Source of the DNA: CAZPUI01 sp964415525
GTDB taxonomy: Bacteria; Acidobacteriota; Holophagae; Holophagales; Holophagaceae
Direction: 5' to 3'
DNA: 54,575 nucleotides
Assembly (NCBI GenBank): GCA_964415525.1
Contig: CAYQAS010000013.1
Span: forward strand, 1 to 54,575
This document shows, one piece after another, positions 25,307 through 35,272 of this stretch (positions within the stretch are counted from its first letter, which is position 1; each line of letters starts with the position of its first letter). Below the pieces are notes generated by a model. The model saw only the letters and a list, made by a program, of their open reading frames with translations, searched no databases and was not told the origin of the DNA. Both the position numbers and the translations under genes were made by a program.

Positions 25307-26425
25307 TCAGACCGCCGCATTGCGACGGAGGAGGTGTTCGATGCGCCCCGGGAGTCGGGTCAAGGGCAGGGATTCGTCGGAAAGGCCCGCTTCGTCCACG
25401 GCCAGTGGCATGCCGTAGACCACACAGGTTTCTTCGGACTGGGTGAGGATGCGTGCGCCTTTACGCTTCAGGGTCCGGACACCCTCCAGGCCGTCCGATC
25501 CCATGCCGGTCATGATGAGCGCCAGCACACGGCCCTCGAAATGCGTGGCCACGCTCCGGAACAGGACGTCCACGCTCGGACGGCAGCTGTTCTCCGGGGG
25601 ATTGTCATTGAGGCCGATGACCAGGGTGGCGCCGGTGCCGCCGGGCGGCGTGAAGCGGCGCACGATCATGTGGCGACCGCCGGGGGCAATGTAGACCGTA
25701 TTCGGCAGGATGGGTTCGCCCTCCTGAGCCTCACAGACCTTCAGTGGGCTTCGGTCATCCAGGTGCTGCGCCAGGGAGGCCGTAAAGCCCGGTGGCATGT
25801 GCTGCACGAGGAGGATCGGCACTCCGAGTCGAGCCGAAAGGCGGGGAATCACTTCCGCAAGCGCGTTTGGCCCCCCCGTGCTGATGCCGATGGCGATCAC
25901 GTCGATGCCCGCCGGAGAGGGTGCCGGACGTGCCGCAGGCGGCGCGGCTGGGGCGTGGGGGTGAACGGGGGCGGCATGGGGTGGTATTGCGACCGGGATC
26001 CGCTTCAGATTCAGTCGGGTCTGGACATGGCGAAAGAGGGGGCGGAGCTTCTCCCGCAAGGCGGCGCGATTCGCATCTACGTCGTTGCTGTCGGGCTTGG
26101 AGAGAAAATCCATGGCGCCGATCTCCAGGGCCTTGACCGTATTGTCCCGGGCTCGGGCGGTCACTCCGCTGATCATCACCACGGCCGTTTCCGGGTGCGC
26201 CTTTCGGATCTCCGCCAAGGTTTCCAGTCCGTCCATATCGGGCATCTCCACATCCAACAGCACGATGTCGAAGGGCTGCTGCTGCATGCGGGACAGGGCC
26301 ACACGTCCCTGGGGCGCCGTTTGGACCAGCACGACGCCAGGCATTTCCGACGCGACGTCGCTCAGGATTTTTCGGTAGACGACGGTGTCGTCTACGATGA
26401 GCACGCGAAGACCTGCATCAGACAT
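25307..26425 (-). CDS. cheB: CheB chemoreceptor methylesterase/deamidase
   Basis: Response-regulator-controlled esterase that removes receptor methyl groups. Receiver at about 5-125 (IVDDTVV, Asp in VLLDVEMPDMDG, Lys in LSKPDS). An Ala/Pro/His-rich linker spans about 145-175. The esterase domain has the catalytic Ser in GISTGGPNAL, His in LVQHMPPGF and Asp in MTGMGSDG. Full length and apparently active. It is 55 nt after the last receptor gene and partners cheR. Confidence 0.95.
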   Translation of the reverse strand: MSDAGLRVLIVDDTVVYRKILSDVASEMPGVVLVQTAPQGRVALSRMQQQPFDIVLLDVEMPDMDGLETLAEIRKAHPETAVVMISGVTARARDNTVKALEIGAMDFLSKPDSNDVDANRAALREKLRPLFRHVQTRLNLKRIPVAIPPHAAPVHPHAPAAPPAARPAPSPAGIDVIAIGISTGGPNALAEVIPRLSARLGVPILLVQHMPPGFTASLAQHLDDRSPLKVCEAQEGEPILPNTVYIAPGGRHMIVRRFTPPGGTGATLVIGLNDNPPENSCRPSVDVLFRSVATHFEGRVLALIMTGMGSDGLEGVRTLKRKGARILTQSEETCVVYGMPLAVDEAGLSDESLPLTRLPGRIEHLLRRNAAV

Positions 26426-26480
26426 GGGGCTCCTGGAGCGTTTGCACGGGGTGCCTGTCTTCCCTCATCGGGCTTGATGA

Positions 26481-28895
26481 TCAGAGCCTGAACTTCCGCA
26501 CGGCTTGCTGGAGGCGCTCCGCCAGTGCTGCGAGCTGCTGTGCGGCGTTATTCGCCTCTGCCGCTCCTCGCGTGGTGTCCTGGGCGACCTGGCTGACCTG
26601 CTGGACGCCCTTTGCGGCTTCGTCCATGCCCTGAGCCGCTTCGGATGCACTGCGCGCCATTTCGACGCTGCCGGAGGCGAGTTCGCTGATGCTGTGAGCG
26701 ATGCTTGCAACGCCCTTAACCGCCTCATGAACATTCCGGCTCACTTCCCCCGATCCGCGGGCGGCGAGGTCGATGGTCCCGGCCATGTCGGTGGCACCCT
26801 GGGCTGCCTGAATGACATTGCGGCCGATATCCCGGGTGGCGGTGTTCTGCTCCTCCACCGCTGTGGTGATGACCTTGGACGTGCGATCCACATCCTGGAT
26901 GATGCTGCCGATGTTGTTCATCGCATCCATCACCTGTCGCGTGTTGGCTTGCATGTCCGTGATCTGGGATCGGATTTCCTCCGTGGCGGCCGCTGTTTGT
27001 TTGGCCAGGGCCTTGACTTCTCCCGCCACAACCGCGAAGCCCTTGCCGGCCTCCCCTGCGCTGGCGGCCTCAATCGTGGCGTTGAGGGCCAGGAGGTTGG
27101 TCTGGTCCGCAATGCCCTTGATTATGTCGACCACCTTGCCGATGGCTTCGGCGCTGGTGCCCAGACGCGCCACGACGGCTGTGGTGGTGTCGGCAGTGCT
27201 AGCGGCTTGCCCCGCCACTTCCGCAGCATGATTGGCATTCCGCAACACCCCCTGGAGGCTGGCGCCCATTTCTTCGATGGCCGTGGCGACACCGCCTACG
27301 GCCTCGTTCATCTGTCCAGAAGTCCGTGAGATCGACATGAGGTTCGCGCTCATTTGTTCCACGGAACGACCCACGGTGCTCAGGTTCGCGTTGATCTCCT
27401 CGGCGGCGGTGGCGACCGTCTGGCTGTTCGCGCTTACCTGTTCCACGCCAGCGGCCATGCTGCGCACACTGCTTCCGGCCTGATGCGTGGCGGCCGCTGC
27501 GGTTCTGGCCTGGGAGCCAGTCTGGTCCGCGCTGACGGAAAGGCGTCGGCTCGTCTCCGTCAGGCCACCTGCGCTGACAGCCAGTTCCTGAGCCTCCTGC
27601 TGGAGATTCCAGATGGTGCTCTGAAGGTGGTGGACAGTTGCATTGACGGCCGTGCGGAGACGCTCCATATCGCCCTTGAAGGGGACCTCGATGGTGAATC
27701 CGAGGTCACCGCTTTCCAGGGCCGCCATGACGCGAAGGACCTCCTGGATAGGGCCGATGACTGCATCCAATGTGTCGTTGACCCCCTGGATGACCTTGCG
27801 GAAGTCACCTTGGTGGCGGTCGGCCTGGGCTCTTACTGTGAGTTGGCCTTCCAGGGCGGCACGATTCAGGGTGCCGGCGTCTTCGACGAGGCACTTCACA
27901 GCTCCGATGCAGCGATTCAGGCTGTCCCTCAGACGCATGAAGTCGCCCTGCCACACATCCTCAATGGGAGCGGGGACATCGCCCCTGGAAATGCGATCGA
28001 CAAAGCCCACGGTGGTATTCACCGGAGCGATGAGGGTGTCCAGTGTGCGATTGAAACCTTCGATGACCCGCCGGAAATCGCCCTGGTGGGCCGTCGCATC
28101 GGAGCGGATTTCCAGCCTACCCTCCCGTGCCGCAGTCGTAAGCAGCTCGGTCTCGTGGCTCAAGCTATGGAAGGCCGTGGCAAGGCGTTCCATGGCGTGT
28201 AGCACCTCGCCCAGTTCGTCACCGGGTTTGTCGGGGAAGGCGATGGCCATGTCGCCTGCTGCCATGCGGTGAACGGCCTCTGACATGCGGTGCAGGGGAC
28301 GCAAGATGGTACGGTGAACGAAGAAACGCACCGTGAGTCCGATGATTACCAGGATCGCGAGGCCACCGAGGGCAGCTCGACCTCGATCCGAGGCCTCCTG
28401 GTTCTGGAGGGGCGCCATGGACATGGACACGCCAAAGGCACCGATGAGATCCCCCTCCTTGCGGCCATTAAATGACTTGAGCCCGTAGCCTTCATGGCAT
28501 GTGATGCATTCTTCTTTCAGGCGGGCAGGGGCCAGGACGTATAGCTGCGGGTCGCCGTTTTTCGACGTGTACCGGTGGATCAAGGTCTCCGCCTTGGGGT
28601 CGGTGTTGAACTGCTTGAGAGCGGATCGCTGGAAGGCCGTCTCCTCTTTGTCTCCGCTTTCCTGGTCGGCCTGGATGCGGTGAAACTGCATCCCCTTGGC
28701 CTTGCAGTAGTCTTCCGCGGCGCTGTGGACCATGGAGCGGGAGGCCTGGGCCAGGGCCGTCAGATGTTCCTGGAACGTGTGCTCGGTACGGGTCGTCTGG
28801 GCCTCCGTCACCAAGTAGATGGCTCCCGTCATGACCATGGCGAGGGTGGCCAGGACGGGCACCAGGAACTTGAACGAGAGGCCGCGACGTCCCAT
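26481..28895 (-). CDS. Chemoreceptor with periplasmic haem-binding (CxxCH) sensor domain and poly-HAMP
   Basis: 804 residues. TM1 is about 9-30 and TM2 about 165-190. The periplasmic part resembles the DUF3365/Tll0287 family and contains CITCHEGYG at residues 130-138, a c-type haem attachment motif. It could sense redox state or small gases. HAMP follows TM2 (PLHRMSEAVHRMAAGD), then several further HAMP-like units marked by GDFRKVIQGVNDTLD and VMAALESGDLGF. The signalling hairpin tip is DQTNLLALNATIEAASAGEAGKG (shown in part here as QTNLLALNATIEAASAGE), with VVAGEVKALAKQ after it. It ends in KFRL with no CheR-docking pentapeptide. ATG 28895 has AAGGAG upstream. Confidence 0.92.
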   Translation of the reverse strand: MGRRGLSFKFLVPVLATLAMVMTGAIYLVTEAQTTRTEHTFQEHLTALAQASRSMVHSAAEDYCKAKGMQFHRIQADQESGDKEETAFQRSALKQFNTDPKAETLIHRYTSKNGDPQLYVLAPARLKEECITCHEGYGLKSFNGRKEGDLIGAFGVSMSMAPLQNQEASDRGRAALGGLAILVIIGLTVRFFVHRTILRPLHRMSEAVHRMAAGDMAIAFPDKPGDELGEVLHAMERLATAFHSLSHETELLTTAAREGRLEIRSDATAHQGDFRRVIEGFNRTLDTLIAPVNTTVGFVDRISRGDVPAPIEDVWQGDFMRLRDSLNRCIGAVKCLVEDAGTLNRAALEGQLTVRAQADRHQGDFRKVIQGVNDTLDAVIGPIQEVLRVMAALESGDLGFTIEVPFKGDMERLRTAVNATVHHLQSTIWNLQQEAQELAVSAGGLTETSRRLSVSADQTGSQARTAAAATHQAGSSVRSMAAGVEQVSANSQTVATAAEEINANLSTVGRSVEQMSANLMSISRTSGQMNEAVGGVATAIEEMGASLQGVLRNANHAAEVAGQAASTADTTTAVVARLGTSAEAIGKVVDIIKGIADQTNLLALNATIEAASAGEAGKGFAVVAGEVKALAKQTAAATEEIRSQITDMQANTRQVMDAMNNIGSIIQDVDRTSKVITTAVEEQNTATRDIGRNVIQAAQGATDMAGTIDLAARGSGEVSRNVHEAVKGVASIAHSISELASGSVEMARSASEAAQGMDEAAKGVQQVSQVAQDTTRGAAEANNAAQQLAALAERLQQAVRKFRL

Positions 28896-28916
28896 GTGCT
28901 CTTGACTCCTTTCCTC

Positions 28917-31433
28917 TCAGCGCACCGCCCCATTCAGGGAGAACGCGTCTTTGGACGAGGTGTTGAGGCGGAAGGCCTGGACGGCTCCCTGGAGTCGGTC
29001 CGCGAGGTCCGCCAGGGTTTGGGCGGCATTCTGGGTTTCACCCGCGCCACGGGTGGTGTCCTGGGCAGCGGTGTTGACCACCTGCACGCTGCGGCTGACC
29101 TCGAGCATGCCTTTGGCCGCTTCGGCCGCATTCCGCGAAACTTCGCCGGCGCCTGTCGCGAGTTGCGTGATGTTGCGTGTGATATCCGTCACGCCGATGA
29201 CGGCTTCCTGCACATTGCGGCTGACTTCATTGGCTCCGGCGGCTGTCTGCTGGACGTTCAGGGCCACTTCGCCCGTGCCCCGCGCGACGTTTCCGATGTT
29301 CTTGCTGATTTCGGTGGTGGTGGCGGTCTGCTGTTCCACAGCCGCAGCGATGGTGGTGGATAGGGAGTGGATTTCCTGGATGATGCCGACGATCTCCGCG
29401 ATGGCCCGGGTCACTTGGCCCGCGTTCCCCTGGATATCCGCCACCTGCCCCTGGATCTCCTCCGTGGCATTGGCTGTCTGCTTGGCCAGTTCCTTCACCT
29501 CGTTGGCGACCACCGCGAACCCTTTGCCTGCCTCTCCGGCACTGGCGGCCTCGATGGTGGCGTTCAAGGCAAGCAGGTTCGTCTGGGCGGCGATGCCCTT
29601 GATCATGTCCACTACGGTGCCAATGGCCTTGGCGCTCACGCCCAGGCGGTCTACGACCTGTGTCGTGCCTGCTGCGGTGCGGTCGGCCTGCTCCGCTACC
29701 TGATTGGCCTTGGCGGCGCTGCGGCTGACCTCGCTCAAGCTGGCGCTCATCTCCTCAATGGCAGCTGCGACTCCATTTACGGAGGACTGCATTCGGTCCG
29801 AGGCGGTGGAGACGGTCACCATGTTCGAGCTCATCTGCTCCACGGCGGCGCCCACGGTGCGAAGGTTGGCGCTGACCTCCTCGGCTGCGCTGGCCACGGT
29901 GCCGCTGTTGGCGCTGATCTGCTCCACGGCGGCCGCTACGGACTTGATGCTGGTGCTGGATTCTTCGGTACAAAGGGCGGCTGTGTTGGCCTGACGGGTG
30001 GTGTGTTCCGCGCCAGACGTGAGCATTGCGCTCGTGCCGGACAAGGCCTCCGCATTGCTTGCGAGGGATTCTGCATCCTGCTGGAGGTTTCGGATGGTGC
30101 GTTCCAGCTGCTGAACCGTGGCGTTCACCGAATTGCGCAGCTGTTCGAGATCCCCTTCGCAGGCACGGGGCATGGTCTGGGTGAGGTCGCCCTTCTCGAG
30201 CGCTCCCATCACTCGGAGCACCTCATGGATGGGGACGACAATGCCTTCCAGTGCCTCGTTGAGGCCCACCAGGATCTTCCGGTAGACGCCCTGGCTCTTG
30301 GCCGTATTGGCGCGGAAGGAAAGCTTGCCGCCTCGGGCGGCTTGGATGACCCCGCCCATCTCGCCGACGAGGTTGGAGATCTCCTGGATGCAGAGATTGA
30401 GGTTGTTCTTGATGGTGTTGAAGTCGCCCTTGTATTCCGCAGTGATGGGAGGTGGCGTATCGCCGCGGGCGATGCGGTCCAGGTGGCTCGCGGCCATGTT
30501 CAGGGGGCCGATGACTGCGTCGAGGGTGGCATTGACGCCTTCCACGAGTGCCCGGAATTCGCCCTGATGGCGGTTGGCATCCGCTCGGGCATCCAGCTGG
30601 CCTTCGACTGCCGCGGCGCTCAGGGCATTCACATCGGTCATCAGGCGACGCACGGTGTTTGTCATGGTGCCCATGGCTGCCAGGATGCTGTGTTCGTCGC
30701 CGCGCCGGAGGATCACCTCTCCGCTCAGGTCGCCCACTGCGATACGGGATGCCAAGGTCGCCACTTCCGCGGGCTCGCCTCCAATGGAACGCCGCAGATA
30801 CCGGATGATCCATGTGGCGAGTGCCGCAGCGGCGAGAAAGCTGAGGATGCCGAGTCCCACCATCAGGCGTCGGGCCTGGGCGTAGTCGGATTCAACCAAG
30901 GCCTGATCTTCCAGCGCACGCCGGGCTTGTTGTTCACGTAAGCGATCGCCTGCTTCCAGCATGGCAAGGTTGTTTTCGCGGACATGCGTGTTGATGAGTT
31001 CGTTGGCACCCTTGAAGTCCCCTGCCTTGCAGAGTTCCAACACTCGGGTGTTGTGGGGAGCAAGCTTGGCCCGACGATTCTCCACATCTGCAAGGGCTTT
31101 GCGGCCCTCTTCACTTCGGATGCCCTCGTTCAGTAGCTTCATGGAGCCGGCATAGCGCTCCCGGGCCTTCCCGATTTCGGCAATCTGCTCATGCACGGTT
31201 CGAACATTGCCACTGATTGTGGCCTCCAGGATGCAGCGATTGATGTTGCGTGCCTCCTGGGTGAAGACATTGATGGCCGCCACCTTGGCATTCCGATCCT
31301 GCACGATGAGGTCCAAGCGCTTCTTGATGCCCTGCATCCCTAGGACACCCTGGAAGGTCACCAGGGTCAGCAGCATCAGCAGGGTTCCAAAGGCCAGGAA
31401 CAGACGTCGGGTCATCGTGAGTTTGAATGCCAT
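28917..31433 (-). CDS. Chemoreceptor with four-helix-bundle sensor domain and poly-HAMP
   Basis: 838 residues. TM1 about 11-32; a helical periplasmic domain of the 4HB_MCP type to about 185; TM2 about 190-212. HAMP-like units follow, recognisable by DLSGEVILRRGDE, HQGEFRALVEGVNATLD and VMGALEKGDLTQ. The signalling domain has the conserved tip AAQTNLLALNATIEAASAGE and VVANEVKELAKQTANATEE. The C-terminus has a further tail of about 18 residues after the usual AFRL-type ending (NTSSKDAFSLNGAVR), absent from its three neighbours, and no CheR-binding pentapeptide. It is 21 nt from the haem receptor gene and belongs to the same operon. Confidence 0.92.
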   Translation of the reverse strand: MAFKLTMTRRLFLAFGTLLMLLTLVTFQGVLGMQGIKKRLDLIVQDRNAKVAAINVFTQEARNINRCILEATISGNVRTVHEQIAEIGKARERYAGSMKLLNEGIRSEEGRKALADVENRRAKLAPHNTRVLELCKAGDFKGANELINTHVRENNLAMLEAGDRLREQQARRALEDQALVESDYAQARRLMVGLGILSFLAAAALATWIIRYLRRSIGGEPAEVATLASRIAVGDLSGEVILRRGDEHSILAAMGTMTNTVRRLMTDVNALSAAAVEGQLDARADANRHQGEFRALVEGVNATLDAVIGPLNMAASHLDRIARGDTPPPITAEYKGDFNTIKNNLNLCIQEISNLVGEMGGVIQAARGGKLSFRANTAKSQGVYRKILVGLNEALEGIVVPIHEVLRVMGALEKGDLTQTMPRACEGDLEQLRNSVNATVQQLERTIRNLQQDAESLASNAEALSGTSAMLTSGAEHTTRQANTAALCTEESSTSIKSVAAAVEQISANSGTVASAAEEVSANLRTVGAAVEQMSSNMVTVSTASDRMQSSVNGVAAAIEEMSASLSEVSRSAAKANQVAEQADRTAAGTTQVVDRLGVSAKAIGTVVDMIKGIAAQTNLLALNATIEAASAGEAGKGFAVVANEVKELAKQTANATEEIQGQVADIQGNAGQVTRAIAEIVGIIQEIHSLSTTIAAAVEQQTATTTEISKNIGNVARGTGEVALNVQQTAAGANEVSRNVQEAVIGVTDITRNITQLATGAGEVSRNAAEAAKGMLEVSRSVQVVNTAAQDTTRGAGETQNAAQTLADLADRLQGAVQAFRLNTSSKDAFSLNGAVR

Positions 31434-31482
31434 GGCGGCACCTCGGTTGGAAGATCTCCACGCTCAGGCGGGAGGGTAAACG

Positions 31483-32770
31483 CTAGATCTTGAATTTTCG
31501 TACTGCGGTTTGCAGACGGTCCGCCAGGCGGGCCAGTTCACGGGCAGCCGTGTTCGTGTCGCCGGCGCCGCGGGTGGTGTCCTTCGCGGCCCCGCTCACC
31601 ACCTGGACGCTGCGGGAGACATCGTTCATCCCCTTGGCGGCCTCGCCGGCGTTGCGGGCCATGTCCGTGGCGCCGGTGGCGAGCTGGTTGATGTTGCGAC
31701 TGATATCGTTCACGCCTTTCACGGCCTCTTGGACGTTGCGGCTGACCTCGTTGGCGCCCTGGGCTGCCTGCTGGACGTTGCGGCTGACTTCGTTGGCACC
31801 CCGGGCCGCTTCGCCCACGTTCTTGCTGATCTCGTTCGTGGTGGCGGTCTGCTGCTCGACGGCCGCCGCGATGGTGCCGGAGATGTTATTGATCTCGTTG
31901 ATGATGCCGACGATCTCGTCGATGGCCTTCACCGCCTGTTGGGTGTGGACCTGCATGCCGCTCACCTGATCCCGGATTTCCTCCGTGGCGCCTGCGGTCT
32001 GCTTGGCAAGTTCCTTGACTTCGTTGGCGACCACGGCGAAGCCCTTGCCGGCTTCACCGGCGCTGGCGGCCTCGATGGTGGCGTTCAGCGCGAGCAGGTT
32101 GGTCTGGGCGGCGATGCCCTTGATCATGTCCACCACCTTGCCGATCTCCTGGGCGCTAACTCCCAGCTTGTCCATGATCTGAGCTGCATTGCCCGCGTTC
32201 ATGGACGCGCGGCTGGCCACGGTGGCGGCCTGATTGGAATTTTTGCTGACTTCATTGAGGCTGGCGCTCATCTCCTCGATGGCGGTAGCCACCCCGCTGA
32301 CGGACGCGTTCATGCGCTCGGAGGTGCCGGCGATGGTGCGCATGTTGGAGCTCATCTGCTCCACGGCGGCGCCCACGGTGCGCAGGTTTGTGCCGATCTC
32401 CTCCGTGGCGCTGGCGACAGTGGTGCTGTTGGCGCTCACTTGTTCCACACCGGCGGCCATGGTCTTCACGTTGGTGCTGGCCTGTTCCGTGGCGGCGGCG
32501 GCGGTGTTGGCTTGCTGGGTCATGTGCTCCGCGCTGGAGGCCATGTTGGTGGCGGTGGCGGTGAGCTCTTCACTACTGCTGGCCAAGGTGTTGGCGTCGG
32601 CGTTGATGTCGCGCACGGTGGCGGCGAGCTTGGCGTTGGTGCTGTTCACGGCGAGCCGCAGGCGCTCGAGATCGCCCTGGTAGGTCTGGCTGATGGTGGA
32701 CGTCAGATCGCCCTGTTCCATGGCGCCCATGACCCGCATGACCTCGTTGATGGGGTTAATGACGCCATCC
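31483..32770 (-). repeat. Receptor 3'-half duplication, copy A
   Basis: 1288-nt coding block aligned without gaps to 33985-35272 (constant offset 2502 nt). The encoded proteins differ at five residues: Q/L, D/N, H/N, T/A and K/R. Within it, 32303-32574 is identical at every base to 34805-35076, including all synonymous sites. Similarity falls sharply beyond 32770. Confidence 0.9.
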
Positions 32771-33945
32771 AGGGTCTTGTTGATACCCGAGACGATGACG
32801 AGCCAGCCGCCCTTGAATCGGGTCTCGTCCGCGCGAGTCTGAAGACGGCCTTCCGCGGCGGCCTTGGTGAGCATCACGCAGTCGTTGAGCACGCCGTAGA
32901 CCACATCAATGGTCGTGTTGATGTTGTTCTTGATGATGTTGAAATCGCCGTTGTATTGCGTGGTGATCTTAATCAGTTCCTCGCCGCGGGAGATCTTGTC
33001 GAGGAAGTCCGCGGTCACGTTCAGGGGCGAAATGACGGCATCCAGGGTGTCATTGACACCTTGGACGATCTTGCGGAAATCGCCCTCATGCTTGGCGGCA
33101 TCGGCCCGGGTGGCGAGCTTGCCATCGACTGCTGCCTTCGACAGGAGGGCAGCGTCATCGGTCATTTTCCGGATGGCATCCACCATGTTGGACATGGCCC
33201 TGAGGAGATCGCCGGTCTCATCCTTGGTGAATTCCTTAAAGGTGATGGAGGTGTCGCCCTTGGCCACCTTGTTGGCGGTCTCCACAGCCTCGTTCAGCGG
33301 ATTCGTGATGCTGCGGGAGATCATCCAGCCCGCGCCGAGTCCCAGGAGCATGGCAAAGGCCACCATGCCCCAAATGAAATTCTCAGTGCTATCCACGGTG
33401 GCGACGGTCTGCTGCCCATCCTTTTCCGCCAAATCGGACTGGAAGTCGATGAGCTTGGTCACCGCCTTCATGTAATTTCCTTGCTTCTCCCGGTATTCCC
33501 CAAGGAGCAGGCTCAGGGCCTCAGACTTCTTCCCGCCTTTGATCAGTCGGCGGATGTCGTTCTGAAGCGGAAGATAGAGATTCCGGGCATCCAGGACCTC
33601 GTTGAGGACGCGTTTGCCATCCTCACTCTTGATTCCCGTTTCGAGCTTGTCGAGGTTGTCCTTGATCGTCTTGGCTGCCTCGTCGATGCGGGCATCCTCG
33701 GCGTCGATCTTGGAGGCATCTACCAGCAGCATATTGCGCAGGGCACGCGCCACCACGTTGATGCTGTCGATGACCGTATTGGCCTGGACCGTCTTGGGGA
33801 GCCGATCCTTCACCACCGTCTCCATGCTCACTCCGATTCCATGCAGACGCGTGATGGCAGTGATGCCGAGCACTGCGAGCAGGACGAGCACCAGACCAAA
33901 GCTGATGGCGAGGCGGGTATTGATGCGAAGGTTTTGGAGGTTCAC
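31483..33945 (-). CDS. Chemoreceptor, four-helix-bundle type, poly-HAMP (near-duplicate of the next receptor)
   Basis: 820 residues. TM1 about 12-34; periplasmic helical sensor domain to about 185 (MLLVDASKIDAEDARIDEA); TM2 about 190-212; then a HAMP with DTSITFKEFTKDETGD and further HAMP-like units. One unit is altered, reading RFKGGWLVIVSGINKTLD where relatives have KHQGDFRKIVQGVNDTLD. The C-terminal 428 residues differ at only five positions from the receptor encoded at 33985-36450, whereas the sensor halves are clearly diverged. Signalling tip AAQTNLLALNATIEAASAGE; no pentapeptide tail. The two receptors should share the same CheA/CheW array while sensing different ligands. Confidence 0.93.
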   Translation of the reverse strand: MNLQNLRINTRLAISFGLVLVLLAVLGITAITRLHGIGVSMETVVKDRLPKTVQANTVIDSINVVARALRNMLLVDASKIDAEDARIDEAAKTIKDNLDKLETGIKSEDGKRVLNEVLDARNLYLPLQNDIRRLIKGGKKSEALSLLLGEYREKQGNYMKAVTKLIDFQSDLAEKDGQQTVATVDSTENFIWGMVAFAMLLGLGAGWMISRSITNPLNEAVETANKVAKGDTSITFKEFTKDETGDLLRAMSNMVDAIRKMTDDAALLSKAAVDGKLATRADAAKHEGDFRKIVQGVNDTLDAVISPLNVTADFLDKISRGEELIKITTQYNGDFNIIKNNINTTIDVVYGVLNDCVMLTKAAAEGRLQTRADETRFKGGWLVIVSGINKTLDGVINPINEVMRVMGAMEQGDLTSTISQTYQGDLERLRLAVNSTNAKLAATVRDINADANTLASSSEELTATATNMASSAEHMTQQANTAAAATEQASTNVKTMAAGVEQVSANSTTVASATEEIGTNLRTVGAAVEQMSSNMRTIAGTSERMNASVSGVATAIEEMSASLNEVSKNSNQAATVASRASMNAGNAAQIMDKLGVSAQEIGKVVDMIKGIAAQTNLLALNATIEAASAGEAGKGFAVVANEVKELAKQTAGATEEIRDQVSGMQVHTQQAVKAIDEIVGIINEINNISGTIAAAVEQQTATTNEISKNVGEAARGANEVSRNVQQAAQGANEVSRNVQEAVKGVNDISRNINQLATGATDMARNAGEAAKGMNDVSRSVQVVSGAAKDTTRGAGDTNTAARELARLADRLQTAVRKFKI

Positions 33946-33984
33946 GATCGGCTCCTCTAGCGGCAGGCATCTTTCCTGGATGGT

Positions 33985-35272
33985 TCAGATCCTGAACTTG
34001 CGCACGGCGGTCTGCAGACGGTCCGCCAGGCGGGCGAGTTCACGGGCGGCGGTGTTGGTGTCACCGGCACCGCGGGTGGTGTCCTTCGCCGCCCCGCTCA
34101 CCACCTGGACGCTGCGGGACACATCGTTCATCCCCTTGGCGGCCTCGCCGGCGTTGCGGGCCATGTCCGTGGCACCTGCGGCGAGCTGGTTGATGTTGCG
34201 GCTGATGTCGTTCACGCCCTTCACGGCTTCCTGGACGTTTCGGCTGACCTCGTTGGCACCCTGGGCCGCCTGCTGGACGTTGCGGCTGACCTCGTTGGCG
34301 CCCCGGGCCGCCTCACCCACGTTCTTGCTGATCTCGTTCGTGGTGGCGGTCTGCTGCTCGACGGCCGCTGCGATGGTGCCGGAAATGTTGTTGATCTCGT
34401 TGATGATGCCAACGATCTCGTCGATGGCCTTTACCGCCTGCTGGGTATTGACCTGCATGCCGCTCACTTGGTTACGGATTTCCTCGGTGGCGCCGGCGGT
34501 CTGCTTGGCGAGTTCCTTGACCTCATTGGCAACCACGGCGAAGCCCTTGCCGGCTTCACCGGCGCTGGCGGCCTCGATGGTGGCGTTCAGCGCGAGCAGG
34601 TTGGTCTGGGCGGCGATGCCCTTGATCATGTCCACCACCTTGCCGATTTCCAGGGCGCTGACCCCGAGCTTGTCCATGATCTGGGCGGCATTGCCCGCGT
34701 TCATGGACGCGCGGCTGGCCACCGTGGCGGCCTGGTTGGAATTCTTGCTGACTTCATTGAGGCTCGCGCTCATCTCTTCGATGGCGGTGGCCACGCCGCT
34801 GACAGACGCGTTCATGCGCTCGGAGGTGCCGGCGATGGTGCGCATGTTGGAGCTCATCTGCTCCACGGCGGCGCCCACGGTGCGCAGGTTTGTGCCGATC
34901 TCCTCCGTGGCGCTGGCGACAGTGGTGCTGTTGGCGCTCACTTGTTCCACACCGGCGGCCATGGTCTTCACGTTGGTGCTGGCCTGTTCCGTGGCGGCGG
35001 CGGCGGTGTTGGCTTGCTGGGTCATGTGCTCCGCGCTGGAGGCCATGTTGGTGGCGGTGGCGGTGAGCTCTTCACTGCTGCTGGCCAGGGTATTGGCGTC
35101 GGCGTTGATGTCGCGCACGGTGGCGGCGAGCTTGGCATTGGTGCTGTTCACGGCGAGCCGCAGGCGTTCGAGATCGCCCTGGTAGGTCTGGCTGATGGTG
35201 GACGTGAGATCGCCCTGTTCCATGGCACCCATGACCCGCATGACCTCGTTGATGGGGTTGATGACGCCATCC
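33985..35272 (-). repeat. Receptor 3'-half duplication, copy B
   Basis: Partner of the block at 31483-32770. The 272-nt identical core is 34805-35076; on both sides synonymous differences reappear, the pattern expected from a short gene-conversion tract. Confidence 0.9.
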
